A stretch of DNA of 64,000 nt from a virus. Both the position numbers and the translations under genes were made by a program. How positions within the stretch are numbered: position 1 is the stretch's first letter; every line of letters starts with the position of its first letter. The notes beneath the pieces were generated by a model. It was not told the DNA's origin. It worked only from the letters and a program-made list of their open reading frames with translations, and did not search any database. The stretch covers positions 22,473-86,472 of the IMG/VR virus record IMGVR_UViG_3300009184_003751, one strand, 5' to 3'. Shown here piece by piece: positions 40,101-48,446 of the stretch.

Positions 40101-42869
40101 AACACCAAGACCACCAGTGCTATTCATTGTCACAAGATCGATACGACCAAGATAATATTCAATATCAGCTTGGAAATTTGTATCAGGCTCAGCAATATAT
40201 GTTGTGCTATAACTAATGAAGTTATTAGTTGTTGCTGGGTTTAAAGTAGCATTAGCAACAGATGTAGAGCTATTCGCAGTGTTAGCTTTAAACGGGCGGA
40301 AATCGGCTGAATCTCTCAAGTCGATAAATGTATTATCCGATGAGATATAGTAAGGAATTTGAGCTGTTTGAATTGCATTTGTGTTGGCAGTGTTAGCATC
40401 ATCTCTTGGATAAGAATCGACGGAGAAAAAGCCAACACCATTATTCAAATTAGCTGTGAAGTGATCTAACTTAACAGTTAGATATTCGTTACCGAGAAAC
40501 CCAACGTATTTTGGGTTTAAAACAAGTTTACCATGGTCATACATCTCATCTCTTTGACCATTGTCAAGATAAAAATAATTTGTAACATCGGTGCCCGTTG
40601 TTGAAAACGAAGCAGTGTTTGAAGTTACTGATACAATTCTGAATACGTCTGGTAAACCAAGGTTCCAAGAATTACCAACGGCAGCGTTAGCATAGATCTT
40701 AACGTAGCGATCTCTATTGATATCTTTCTTAGCCTGAACTGCTTGAGTTCTAAGCATTCTAAACTGAACCCAAACATTAGCTGATGATGTTAAAGCAGCT
40801 GCCGATGCAGTACCAGAATTAATTTCAAAAGAAGAACTATCAATTACATTAATGCTTCTTGATCCAGGATAAGTGTTATCCAATGGAATATAATAACCAG
40901 CTGGATAATGTTTACCAAAAGAAGCAGCAGTGTTTGAAGTTCCAGGAGCCGAACTAAGAACAATTTTAGTTGTATTTGAAGTTACGACTCTATAATAGTC
41001 TGTTGTAGTTGTATTAGCATGAATTCTTATAAATTCACCATTTGCAAAAAACGTATTAAGGTTTGTGCCTGTTATATGAGTACAACCAGAAGTAATAGCA
41101 ACGGTATTTGCCGAAACGTTTGCGCTTGAAACGTTTGATTGTAAAGATACAATAAATTCTTTTTCAAGCGTATCACCAACAGTACCATTGCTATAGCCAA
41201 TACTATCGGTACCACCAGCATATCCAGCAGCTGCAGCAACGGAAATATACCCATTTGTTTGAAGAGTAGCTTGAACTGTTTCGCGGAAATAAAATTGAGT
41301 TCTGTTATTTGCACCATTATTACTACGAAGAGTTTTAAGAGCTTTTTTACCGAATGGGAAAATAAGAGTTGATTTTCCGCTTTCTTCTAAAATTGCTTTT
41401 GAAGAGGTAAGAACAATATCACCAAAGAATTTACCATAAGTTGCATCTGAATTGTAAATTGCCTTAGCATCAGTTGTAAAACTTTTACCGCTATTCATTA
41501 TGATATCGGTTAAGTAAATACGATAAGTCGTAGCTGGTAAACCAGGATCGCCCTCATCATGAACAAAAGCTTTTAGTTTAGCAGTACCGATTTTAGTACC
41601 CGTTACAGAACCACCAGCAAGAGTTTTATTAGTAATTGACTGTTGAACTGTATCGTAAATATCAACTTGATCAAAAGTGCTAAAATCAAGAACACCAGAA
41701 ACTTCGCTCAAATAAAGATAATTACCATAATTTGCTGTGATAATTTGTTGAGGCGCTTCTAGGGTTGTAACAGCTTTATCTGTATCAATTTTACGAGCAG
41801 CAAGATATTCAACTTGACTACCGTGAATATATCCTTTACCAGAAGAAACTTGATAAGCAAAAGCTGCTGTATTAGCACCGACAATACTTTCGACTTGGAA
41901 TGGTTTTGTTACATAGTCGCCAGATTCATCAAAAGTTCTCTGATTCATCATGTCAGACAAATCGTCATATGGCGTTTTTTTACGGTTAATTACAAGTTCA
42001 TTCGAAATGTTAGAAAATTCGAATAAAGTAAAGAAAGTGTCGTTGTTTGCAATAGTTGTTCTATCTTTAGCAACAATCGTTGGAGTTAGTTTAAGACGAT
42101 GTGCACCAGGAGCGTTTTCGTTCGGATAGCCTAATGCATTGTCGTTAAGAGAACTATCATTGTTTTCTGTTACAATTGATTCTACTGTTTCAAACCCAAC
42201 AACATAACTCGCAACGTTTTGATCATAATCTCTAACGATTGTATATTGGTCATCAACGAGTTGGAAAAAACCTTTTTGATAAACGATGCCGTCTTCTACA
42301 CGGAAACCATATCCTGTGCCAATAGCATTAATAGTTGCATTTGTAGAAATAACGTTAATTGTATTAACAAGATTATTTGCATCAAGAACATCAAGCTTGC
42401 TCTGATTAGCGCTGTAAACAGAAATAACTTCGCCGTTCGAAAATGTAGTTTTATTATTAGCGCCAGTTGTCAAGTACTTAACATAAAAACGATTTGTATC
42501 TGGGTAGTCTAATAAAGAACCAGCTTTCGTAACAACCGAAACGGCTCTAACGTTAGAAGTTGCACCAACTAGAAGATATTCGTTTGTAATATCTGTTATG
42601 AAAGCATTTGCATTAGCAGTAAAATTATCAGAAACACGAACATAAGGTAAATTAGCTAGAGTTGTAGGATTACAACCTTCTATAACCGAACCGTCTTTGA
42701 ACATATGATTGCCAAAACGTTCGATTTGAGCTTGTTGAATAGTTTGAAGCTGAGTAAGCTCTCTAGCCTGAACTGCTGTCGAAGGTCTAAACAAAATACG
42801 ATAGTAATTTTTAGCTGGATCGTAATCATCGAAATAAGGAGATACGTTAAAATCAGTAGTTAAAGGCAT
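37143..42869 (-). CDS. giant DUF4815-type virion structural protein
   Basis: This encodes 1908 aa, the largest gene here. The N-terminus PLTTDFNVSPYFDDYDPAKN, YYRILFRPSTAVQARELTQL, QTIQQAQIERFGNHMFKDGS is the DUF4815 signature found in very long structural proteins of cyanophage-type myoviruses. The C-terminal 600 residues contain GQSFYVEPPNEQSGVYITKL, DLFFKSKDPTLGVKLAIVGM and YAFYVEPEGGSPEYKLWMAE. It lies just downstream of gp8, where T4 has gp9-gp12, and those genes are absent, so it probably replaces the outer baseplate or fibre-attachment proteins. That is an inference from context. No transmembrane or enzymatic motif seen. Confidence 0.82.
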   Translation of the reverse strand: MPLTTDFNVSPYFDDYDPAKNYYRILFRPSTAVQARELTQLQTIQQAQIERFGNHMFKDGSVIEGCNPTTLANLPYVRVSDNFTANANAFITDITNEYLLVGATSNVRAVSVVTKAGSLLDYPDTNRFYVKYLTTGANNKTTFSNGEVISVYSANQSKLDVLDANNLVNTINVISTNATINAIGTGYGFRVEDGIVYQKGFFQLVDDQYTIVRDYDQNVASYVVGFETVESIVTENNDSSLNDNALGYPNENAPGAHRLKLTPTIVAKDRTTIANNDTFFTLFEFSNISNELVINRKKTPYDDLSDMMNQRTFDESGDYVTKPFQVESIVGANTAAFAYQVSSGKGYIHGSQVEYLAARKIDTDKAVTTLEAPQQIITANYGNYLYLSEVSGVLDFSTFDQVDIYDTVQQSITNKTLAGGSVTGTKIGTAKLKAFVHDEGDPGLPATTYRIYLTDIIMNSGKSFTTDAKAIYNSDATYGKFFGDIVLTSSKAILEESGKSTLIFPFGKKALKTLRSNNGANNRTQFYFRETVQATLQTNGYISVAAAAGYAGGTDSIGYSNGTVGDTLEKEFIVSLQSNVSSANVSANTVAITSGCTHITGTNLNTFFANGEFIRIHANTTTTDYYRVVTSNTTKIVLSSAPGTSNTAASFGKHYPAGYYIPLDNTYPGSRSINVIDSSSFEINSGTASAAALTSSANVWVQFRMLRTQAVQAKKDINRDRYVKIYANAAVGNSWNLGLPDVFRIVSVTSNTASFSTTGTDVTNYFYLDNGQRDEMYDHGKLVLNPKYVGFLGNEYLTVKLDHFTANLNNGVGFFSVDSYPRDDANTANTNAIQTAQIPYYISSDNTFIDLRDSADFRPFKANTANSSTSVANATLNPATTNNFISYSTTYIAEPDTNFQADIEYYLGRIDLVTMNSTGGLGVIKGTPSEKPVRPINDTDTMILSYGFVPPYPSLSVREAEAYNRKDYAVRTQLVTNRGYTMKDIGTIEARINRLEYYTTLNLLEQKANSLQTPDSNGLNRFKNGIFADPMNSHALAQSDDIEYRYSIDFDRGYGRPLFDSENIDLIYDSTNSSGITLTGKIITLPYTHEKYINQPFATKYRNTTQEIWSWKGSVDLYPSYDMNRDEKNLPNVDASIDLTTPFLNFANVLSKSTNTTIFGTRWGDWRTTKSSSSSDGETITTTTEQVRNGTNTFVTSTKKTFDLGKYVTDITIQPYMKSRTVAFIARNLKPNTKIYAYFDDTAVSQYCAPATLNTALGATLKDIVEAANKTGRLDSILTRTATLGTQLVTDSSGALYGVFVIPEGQFRVGDRQLQLIDSDSLITGADAALTRASAVFTASSISLSTRNATITAVEPVFTQSAMTDNRTVTSESPVPREDPLGQSFYVEPPNEQSGVYITKLDLFFKSKDPTLGVKLAIVGMNNGVPDATMTYGVSRLASSAVNVSNTAATATTFVLEQPIFLAANKEYAFYVEPEGGSPEYKLWMAETGGTDIITGAQVFGNPYTGEAFRSSNARTWTSLPKEDVKFNLYVANFTVGTGTALFTNENDEYFKYSGLTYPNANTSLRSLSVGDQVYMINSTSNISITNTSVSGYLQSYDTTQSILTLDSSNGGFSTGKTIGIFRLPQQSNTTQANTTTLIATATINTISNPLLHSIVPRFATMLPMNTTLNLDYKGISNTNVVDINWNTLSMDEEREMLDYERVVYSKSNEGATKSLTIRSTMTTTNKYISPVIDLSRKSALVVENLINNDSTNEANTRYGSAISKYVSKPVVLADGQDAEDIKVIVGAYRPINTDVEVYVKFLNADDGSNINSKVWTKLENANPATRSSPIDIYDFREYEFNIPTSVPSTNPYAGYKNASNSYILEYTDSTGAIYRSYKSFMIKIVLLSSNRVYVPKVSDLRAIALQV

Positions 42870-42884
42870 ATTCTGTCCCTATTA

Positions 42885-44435
42885 TTAAACCTGAACAACT
42901 AGCTTGAACAATTCGGTTTGAGTGTTCGAACGATTAATATTATTTATGTTTTGCACGTAAAGTGGTTTTAGATCTTTTGTATAAATCGCACCCATAGTGT
43001 TTATAGAAATTGTAGTTGTAGTTCCACCAGAGCTATTTGATAGATATTCGCCATCTGTAAAAAACTTATCACCTGTTAAATGTACGGTAGTTGAATTTGA
43101 TAATGCAACAGTTCCTTTTGCGCCACTTGTTTTACCTGTAACTCGTTCACCAACTGCGAATGTATACGAAGGAGAAACGTTTGCGTAAAGAGTAGCGCTA
43201 AAAGTATTAGATTTATAAACAGACATCTTAGCGCCAGTTGATACATTCGCTGCATAAGGATTTCTAATTAAACCAATTTTATTATAAACAACATTTGATG
43301 TTAAAATAGTATTACCTTCGTTATTCGCAAAAGTAAAGTTTATACCTAATGCTTTCATATTTAATTCAGATGCAGGATCGGAACCATGACCGCCTGGAGG
43401 GGGAACGATAGCATATAAATTAGCGCCACTGCCATAACTTGTGTTACTTTGAATTACTACGTTTGCTCTAGAAACATTAGCACCGATATCTAAAATTACA
43501 ACAGAATTAATGGAATTAGAAGAAGTATTAACAGTAGCATATGCAACTGGGGTAGTTCCATCTGTATCAAAAACAACAGCTGGTGTAATTAAATATTTCG
43601 TAACCGAAGGAGTTATATTCGTTGTATTAGCTTCGCCGTCAAGATAAACCCACTTACCGCTAGAATTAGAAACGTAAGAAGAAACAGTAAATAATTGCGA
43701 AGTAGTATAACCAACATTATAGATATAGATAGCACTTTTCGTATAAAAATCGTTATCAATTGAAGATGTAGATTCAATTTCAATTAATGTTGTATTTGGA
43801 TTACTTTTAATAGTTCCATTAGAATAAGCTGAATACCCAGAACCAGAATTCGAAATCATAACAACTTCAACGCCAGAATTATTTAAAGCAGAAGAAACGA
43901 TAGAGGAGTTTGGGTAAACAGGAACATATTCGCCTGTCGCAAAAGAATCGTAGTTACCACCAGAAATAGATGTTATGTATCTCCACTTATAACCATCGCC
44001 TGTAGTAAACGTAGTCGTTTGTGTTGGCGTTCCGATCGAAGACGGTTTAACAGTAGATTTAGAATTATTTGCATTATCAATACACTTATAAACTAGATAA
44101 CTACCGCCTGTTGTAGCAGGTTCTGTTATAGCATAAAAAATATTATTTGTATAAAGTGTATTTGATGTGTTATCATAACGCTCATATAGAGTGTTTGAAG
44201 TCCATAAATTTCTCGAAATCATTGGTAAAATGTTACTACTAGTTAATTTTTTACCAAACAACATTTGCCAGTCGTTAGTAAAACTAGTAGAATAATCGTC
44301 ATTTGTTAAAGATGGAACTGCGTTTTGAGAAACAGGATTTGCGCCAAAAGCATAATAATTAGATGTATTCGCTGCAATATTGTCAACGATTTCATCATAG
44401 ATAGCTTTTTTATACGAAGGAAGTATCTTACCCAT
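42885..44435 (-). CDS. 8: gp8-like baseplate wedge protein
   Basis: This 516 aa protein (T4 gp8 is 334 aa) follows the gp7 position. YYAFGANPVSQNAVPSLTND, DDYSTSFTNDWQMLFGKKLT and NNIFYAITEPATTGGSYLVY with KCIDNANN and TFTTGDGYKWRYITSI parallel T4 gp8 (FITFGRSEPW, TDMWTHMMGTVKV, WLVYRCLD, IEPGDGYVWEYLFEI). The extra length is mainly C-terminal beta structure. gp8 sits in each wedge next to gp7 and gp10 in T4. Confidence is good for the family, less for details of the extension. Confidence 0.82.
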   Translation of the reverse strand: MGKILPSYKKAIYDEIVDNIAANTSNYYAFGANPVSQNAVPSLTNDDYSTSFTNDWQMLFGKKLTSSNILPMISRNLWTSNTLYERYDNTSNTLYTNNIFYAITEPATTGGSYLVYKCIDNANNSKSTVKPSSIGTPTQTTTFTTGDGYKWRYITSISGGNYDSFATGEYVPVYPNSSIVSSALNNSGVEVVMISNSGSGYSAYSNGTIKSNPNTTLIEIESTSSIDNDFYTKSAIYIYNVGYTTSQLFTVSSYVSNSSGKWVYLDGEANTTNITPSVTKYLITPAVVFDTDGTTPVAYATVNTSSNSINSVVILDIGANVSRANVVIQSNTSYGSGANLYAIVPPPGGHGSDPASELNMKALGINFTFANNEGNTILTSNVVYNKIGLIRNPYAANVSTGAKMSVYKSNTFSATLYANVSPSYTFAVGERVTGKTSGAKGTVALSNSTTVHLTGDKFFTDGEYLSNSSGGTTTTISINTMGAIYTKDLKPLYVQNINNINRSNTQTELFKLVVQV

Positions 44436-44462
44436 TTTATTCCTAATATCCTCTAATCAGTT

Positions 44463-44675
44463 TTAAGTGTTTGATTCTAAAGTTGGTGGCGTAGGAATAA
44501 TTTGAATTTGACCATTAGAATAATAATATTTATCCGCAACTATACTGTTATTACAAGTAACCCAAAATAATGGTTCTGCAATGTCAAAACCGTCTTCATC
44601 AACCTGTGCTATTCTAACGCCAGTCGAATTATCACAGTTATATACGATTTCTTGAGGTGAAATTAATGCTTTCAT
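44463..44675 (-). CDS. small hypothetical protein between fibre and gp8
   Basis: This encodes 70 aa from the ATG at 44675, preferred to 44690 because GGAGT lies upstream and it then follows the fibre stop by one base. The product reads MKALISPQEIVYNCDNSTGV with RIAQVDEDGFDIAEPLFWVT, two short beta-hairpin units. It resembles small proteins that follow fibre genes in related phages. Function unknown. Confidence 0.55.
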   Translation of the reverse strand: MKALISPQEIVYNCDNSTGVRIAQVDEDGFDIAEPLFWVTCNNSIVADKYYYSNGQIQIIPTPPTLESNT

Positions 44676-44676
44676 T

Positions 44677-46143
44677 TTAGTACTCCACAATCACAACACC
44701 AGTTGCGCCAGCGCCACCATTTGAGTTGTTCCCGCCGCCGCCGCCGCCGCCATAGGCTTGACCCGCAACGCCGGTAAACGCCACCGCCCCCGTAGTAGCA
44801 GAGCCAGCAGCACCCCCTCCCAAAATGCTGCTACCGCCTGCACCGCCCAAATTTCTTACATAGCTGATGGAGCTACCGCCACCACCACCGCCAATGTTTA
44901 GATCGCCACCTGACCCAATGCCACCTGCGCCACCATTGGCAAAATAGCTGGTAGACTGGCCCCCACCACCACCACCCGTTGCAGAGCAATACGCACCAAA
45001 TGATGATGTTCCACCTGTCCCACCAGCACCAGATGTGCCAGCAGCACCGCCAGCGCCAACCGTAACGGAAACTGTTGCTCCTGGAGTAAGGCCAGTAATT
45101 ATTTTAATGGCCGCCCCGCCACCACCGCCGCCTGCCGATGCCTGCTCATTAGCGCCACTGTAGCCGCCGCCACCACCACCACCAACAACTGTGACTTTAA
45201 CTTTTGTTATGCCAGCTGGTATTGTAAACGTTCCGTTAGCAGTAAATACTTGCCAGTTAGAAAACCCACTAAGTGCAGCAACTGTTTGTGTCGAACCATC
45301 AGGAAACTTAACACCACCAGTAGTCGATTCGATAGTACCAGCAACAACTAACTTTTGACCTGGAGCAGTGTTACCGATACCAAAATTACCGTTAGCGACA
45401 TGATATGCCGCAGTACCAACAGTAAACGTGTTTGTAGCTGAACTATTGGCATATGTTGAACTGTTAGCAGTAAGAGCTTGACCAGAAAAATATGTTGAAT
45501 TGGCTACTAAAGAACCGTTAACAGCAAGGGAAGTAGAATTGATAACAAGATTTTGACTTGTATTACCTACTGTAATAAAAGTATTTACTGTAATTTTACC
45601 AGTAAATGCTGGATCAGATATTGTAGAATAGTTTGCAAGATTATTCGATAGGTTAAACGATGTTACATAGCTAGCAAGATTACCAGATAGTTGTGCATTT
45701 GAAACGACATTAGCAGCCGAAACGGTCCCAACGAACGATGTATTATTAGCAGTAAGAGCAGCAACGTTACCAGATAAACCAGCAGTAGTTTGATAACTGG
45801 AAAGATTGCTTGTTAATTGTGCGTTTGAAACATAATTTACAAGATTACTTGTTAGCTGTGCGTTTGAAACATAATTTACAAGATTAGCTGATAGTTGTGC
45901 ATTTGAAACCACGTTAGCGGCAGCTACCGAACCAACGTATAGTGTATTATTTGCTCTACCAGAAAAAGAAGTCGAGTTTACCGTAGCGTTAACAGAACTG
46001 TTACCAACAGTAACGGTATTACTGATAAATGCATTAGCATAAAGCTCAGTAAAATTGCTATTAATTTTATCAAACGCAGTACGTAGCGGGTCGCCAGTGC
46101 CATCGTTTGGTAATGTTCCTATGTTAACAGTTTGCTTTGACAA
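44677..46143 (-). CDS. tail fibre with glycine-rich C-terminal adhesin domain
   Basis: This 488 aa protein starts SKQTVNIGTLPNDGTGDPLR and TAFDKINSNFTELYANAF, a widespread phage fibre N-terminal module. Residues about 75-230 carry the SAANVVSNAQLSGNLASYV repeats shared with the 842 aa fibre. Residues about 325-488 are glycine-rich (VVGGGGGGGYSG, AGGGGGGAAIKI, GGGGGGNNSNGGAG), again the polyglycine-II type, ending GATGVVIVEY. It sits inside the baseplate cluster between gp7-like and gp8, an unusual place for an adhesin. GATAAATA lies 25 bases upstream. Confidence 0.75.
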   Translation of the reverse strand: MSKQTVNIGTLPNDGTGDPLRTAFDKINSNFTELYANAFISNTVTVGNSSVNATVNSTSFSGRANNTLYVGSVAAANVVSNAQLSANLVNYVSNAQLTSNLVNYVSNAQLTSNLSSYQTTAGLSGNVAALTANNTSFVGTVSAANVVSNAQLSGNLASYVTSFNLSNNLANYSTISDPAFTGKITVNTFITVGNTSQNLVINSTSLAVNGSLVANSTYFSGQALTANSSTYANSSATNTFTVGTAAYHVANGNFGIGNTAPGQKLVVAGTIESTTGGVKFPDGSTQTVAALSGFSNWQVFTANGTFTIPAGITKVKVTVVGGGGGGGYSGANEQASAGGGGGGAAIKIITGLTPGATVSVTVGAGGAAGTSGAGGTGGTSSFGAYCSATGGGGGGQSTSYFANGGAGGIGSGGDLNIGGGGGGSSISYVRNLGGAGGSSILGGGAAGSATTGAVAFTGVAGQAYGGGGGGGNNSNGGAGATGVVIVEY

Positions 46144-46167
46144 CTTTTTTTCTCCTAATGGAAATGA

Positions 46168-46175
46168 TATTTATC
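46168..46175 (-). promoter_or_regulatory. late-promoter-like GATAAATA
   Basis: One mismatch to TATAAATA, minus strand, 25 bases before the fibre gene at 46143; TAGGAGAAA precedes the ATG. Confidence 0.4.
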
Positions 46176-46183
46176 AACTTAAA

Positions 46184-48445
46184 TTAGACAAAATAACTAT
46201 CATCCAAATCAGCTGTAAATTCAGCATTATCTGCCGTTAGATTATCAAAATCTGATGAAAAATTATAAATGGTTTGTTCAGCTAAAACTTCCATCAATGA
46301 AGCTTGAGTGTTAATTAAACTGAACTTTCCAAATAATTCTGAACCAGAAGTGTGGAATGTATTATAAAGGATTTCCTTATATTTAGCCAATACTTCGGCA
46401 ACTCTAATTTCATAAGAAAAATCTTGATAGTAATAACTATCTTGAATATACTTGTCTGAATTTAAAAAACCTCGAGTTGTTGACCAGTAACCACGTCCTA
46501 ATCCAACACCAGTTTTTTTAACTCTTCCGATAATTTCACTTGTTGTATTAAATTCTGTTATCGAAACAGAAAGCACTGCTCCGGATCCGTTAGCACTTCT
46601 AATTCTAGTTACAGGAACGTCTGTATAACCAGAACCAACATAAGTTAACGTTACGTTTGTAATTGCACCAGAACTATTCGTAGAAACGAAACCGTCAGCA
46701 ACCGTAGCAGCGCCACCGCCAGCGAAAATTACAGCATCGCCATTTGAATAGTTTGTTCCTGGATTTATAACAGATATATTATTTGAAATACCACCATACA
46801 AGTAAGCTTTTACAAGCTCGCCTTCTATATAACCCTTACCAGAGTCGACTGCAATAGCTTTACTAGCAATATTATTACCAGAATTTACAGGTGCGTCAAT
46901 CTCTTCATTAATACCATTAATAGTACCATCTGCTCTATACATTAATGGTTCGTATAAAGCGAAATTAGAAGGTAAAATTACAGGAGCTGCTCTATATTGA
47001 GCTGATGATGTTGAATTTTTAGACGGCGGTCCATAAAGAATTATGCTAGTATTACTAACGACTTGTTTAATTACTGCTAATTCTATTGAAGAACTAAGGC
47101 TCGAATTAGCTTTAAGTTGAATTACGTCGCCATTTGAATAAATCCAATTAAATATAGTATTAGTACCAGTAATTGTATTAGAAGTAGAATTATAAGATAC
47201 GTTACCAGGAAGAGCTTTCGAATATTGACAAGATCTAACGAAAACGTTTGCTGGTTGAGTATAACCGTTACCAGTTCTAATATTAGTTAAATTTAAAATT
47301 GTTCCGAAAACATTATTCGTATACGAAAAAGCTATTCCGATGTTAGAAGACTGATTAGCTGATGTATTACCAGGAAACCCATAAGAAGCCGCATTGATTG
47401 CTAAATTAGAATAGTCGCAAATAATATCTGTATTATATTCTACCGTTTGTGTATTAGAAACGGGAGCTAATTGAAAAGAAGCTCCTTGACCGTTAGCGCT
47501 ATTTTTATAAACGAACGTTGCAGCGTTCGACATATAACCGAAACCACCTTTTACAACGTCAAAGTTAAACGAACCAAACCCTCTTGAAAGTTCAGTAATT
47601 TTTAACAGACCATTAACGCCAAATGATATATTTTGACCGTTTGAAACATCGTTATGGGCAATTTTAACAACGTCACCAACAGCATAATTTTGACCACCGC
47701 TAACAATTGTTAATTCTTGTAAAGAACCAACTACAGTTGGCGCAGAAGTTACTGCAGCTGTATTTCCGATATTACCAACTACTACAATCTTTTCACCTGG
47801 ATTGAAATCACCACCACGTGGTGAAATGTTAGAAAGATAAATTATGTTTAATATGTCTCTATTGAAGGCTTCTTGAATATAATTTTCAACAACAGCTGTT
47901 GTTTTACTCGAAACGCCAACGATTTGTTTTCCAACCAACGAAGATAAATTGCTATTTTTAGTAACTTCTAAATATCTTGGTTCTATCCAAGTACCATCCG
48001 AAACACGAAGCATATCTTTACCAGGAAGATAAACGTCAATATCTTCGTTATAAATTAATTTAAATAAAAGTTTATAACATTGAATAGTACCCTTAGAACG
48101 ATAAACGTCAAGGATGTGTTTTAAGAGAAATCTCTTATTAGCAATAATATTAAAAGGAATGCCATACAAATATTTCTTTTGAAAAAACTCTAGGAAATTT
48201 TCTAGGGTATTATCGATATCTCTATATTCTAATATAGATCTAGCTTGATATAATGGAGGCAATAGTGGAGAATTAACACTATTAACAATAACGTTGTTAG
48301 CTGAATCTCTTAATTGAGTTTGGCTTTCTGCCCATTCGTAATATGCTTTAGTGAACAATATGAAGTTCTCGCCCTCTTCTTGGTAGAATTGAGGGAACTG
48401 ATTTTCAATAAAATTCGATATTGTTTTTTCTATTCTAAAGTCCAT
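46184..48445 (-). CDS. 7: gp7-like baseplate wedge protein
   Basis: This 753 aa protein is directly downstream of gp6, where T4 has gp7 (1032 aa). The start DFRIEKTISNFIENQFPQFY with QEEGENFILFTKAYYEWAES, and RDIDNTLENFLEFFQKKYLY with FLLKHILDVYRSKGTIQCYK, is a conserved N-terminal domain in T4-like phages. The remainder is a set of beta modules (GGQNYAVGDVVKIAHND, GSGYTDVPVTRI). gp7 initiates the wedge with gp10 in T4. I rely on gene order and the N-terminal pattern; the C-terminal half is not recognisably T4-like. Confidence 0.75.
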   Translation of the reverse strand: MDFRIEKTISNFIENQFPQFYQEEGENFILFTKAYYEWAESQTQLRDSANNVIVNSVNSPLLPPLYQARSILEYRDIDNTLENFLEFFQKKYLYGIPFNIIANKRFLLKHILDVYRSKGTIQCYKLLFKLIYNEDIDVYLPGKDMLRVSDGTWIEPRYLEVTKNSNLSSLVGKQIVGVSSKTTAVVENYIQEAFNRDILNIIYLSNISPRGGDFNPGEKIVVVGNIGNTAAVTSAPTVVGSLQELTIVSGGQNYAVGDVVKIAHNDVSNGQNISFGVNGLLKITELSRGFGSFNFDVVKGGFGYMSNAATFVYKNSANGQGASFQLAPVSNTQTVEYNTDIICDYSNLAINAASYGFPGNTSANQSSNIGIAFSYTNNVFGTILNLTNIRTGNGYTQPANVFVRSCQYSKALPGNVSYNSTSNTITGTNTIFNWIYSNGDVIQLKANSSLSSSIELAVIKQVVSNTSIILYGPPSKNSTSSAQYRAAPVILPSNFALYEPLMYRADGTINGINEEIDAPVNSGNNIASKAIAVDSGKGYIEGELVKAYLYGGISNNISVINPGTNYSNGDAVIFAGGGAATVADGFVSTNSSGAITNVTLTYVGSGYTDVPVTRIRSANGSGAVLSVSITEFNTTSEIIGRVKKTGVGLGRGYWSTTRGFLNSDKYIQDSYYYQDFSYEIRVAEVLAKYKEILYNTFHTSGSELFGKFSLINTQASLMEVLAEQTIYNFSSDFDNLTADNAEFTADLDDSYFV

Positions 48446-48446
48446 T

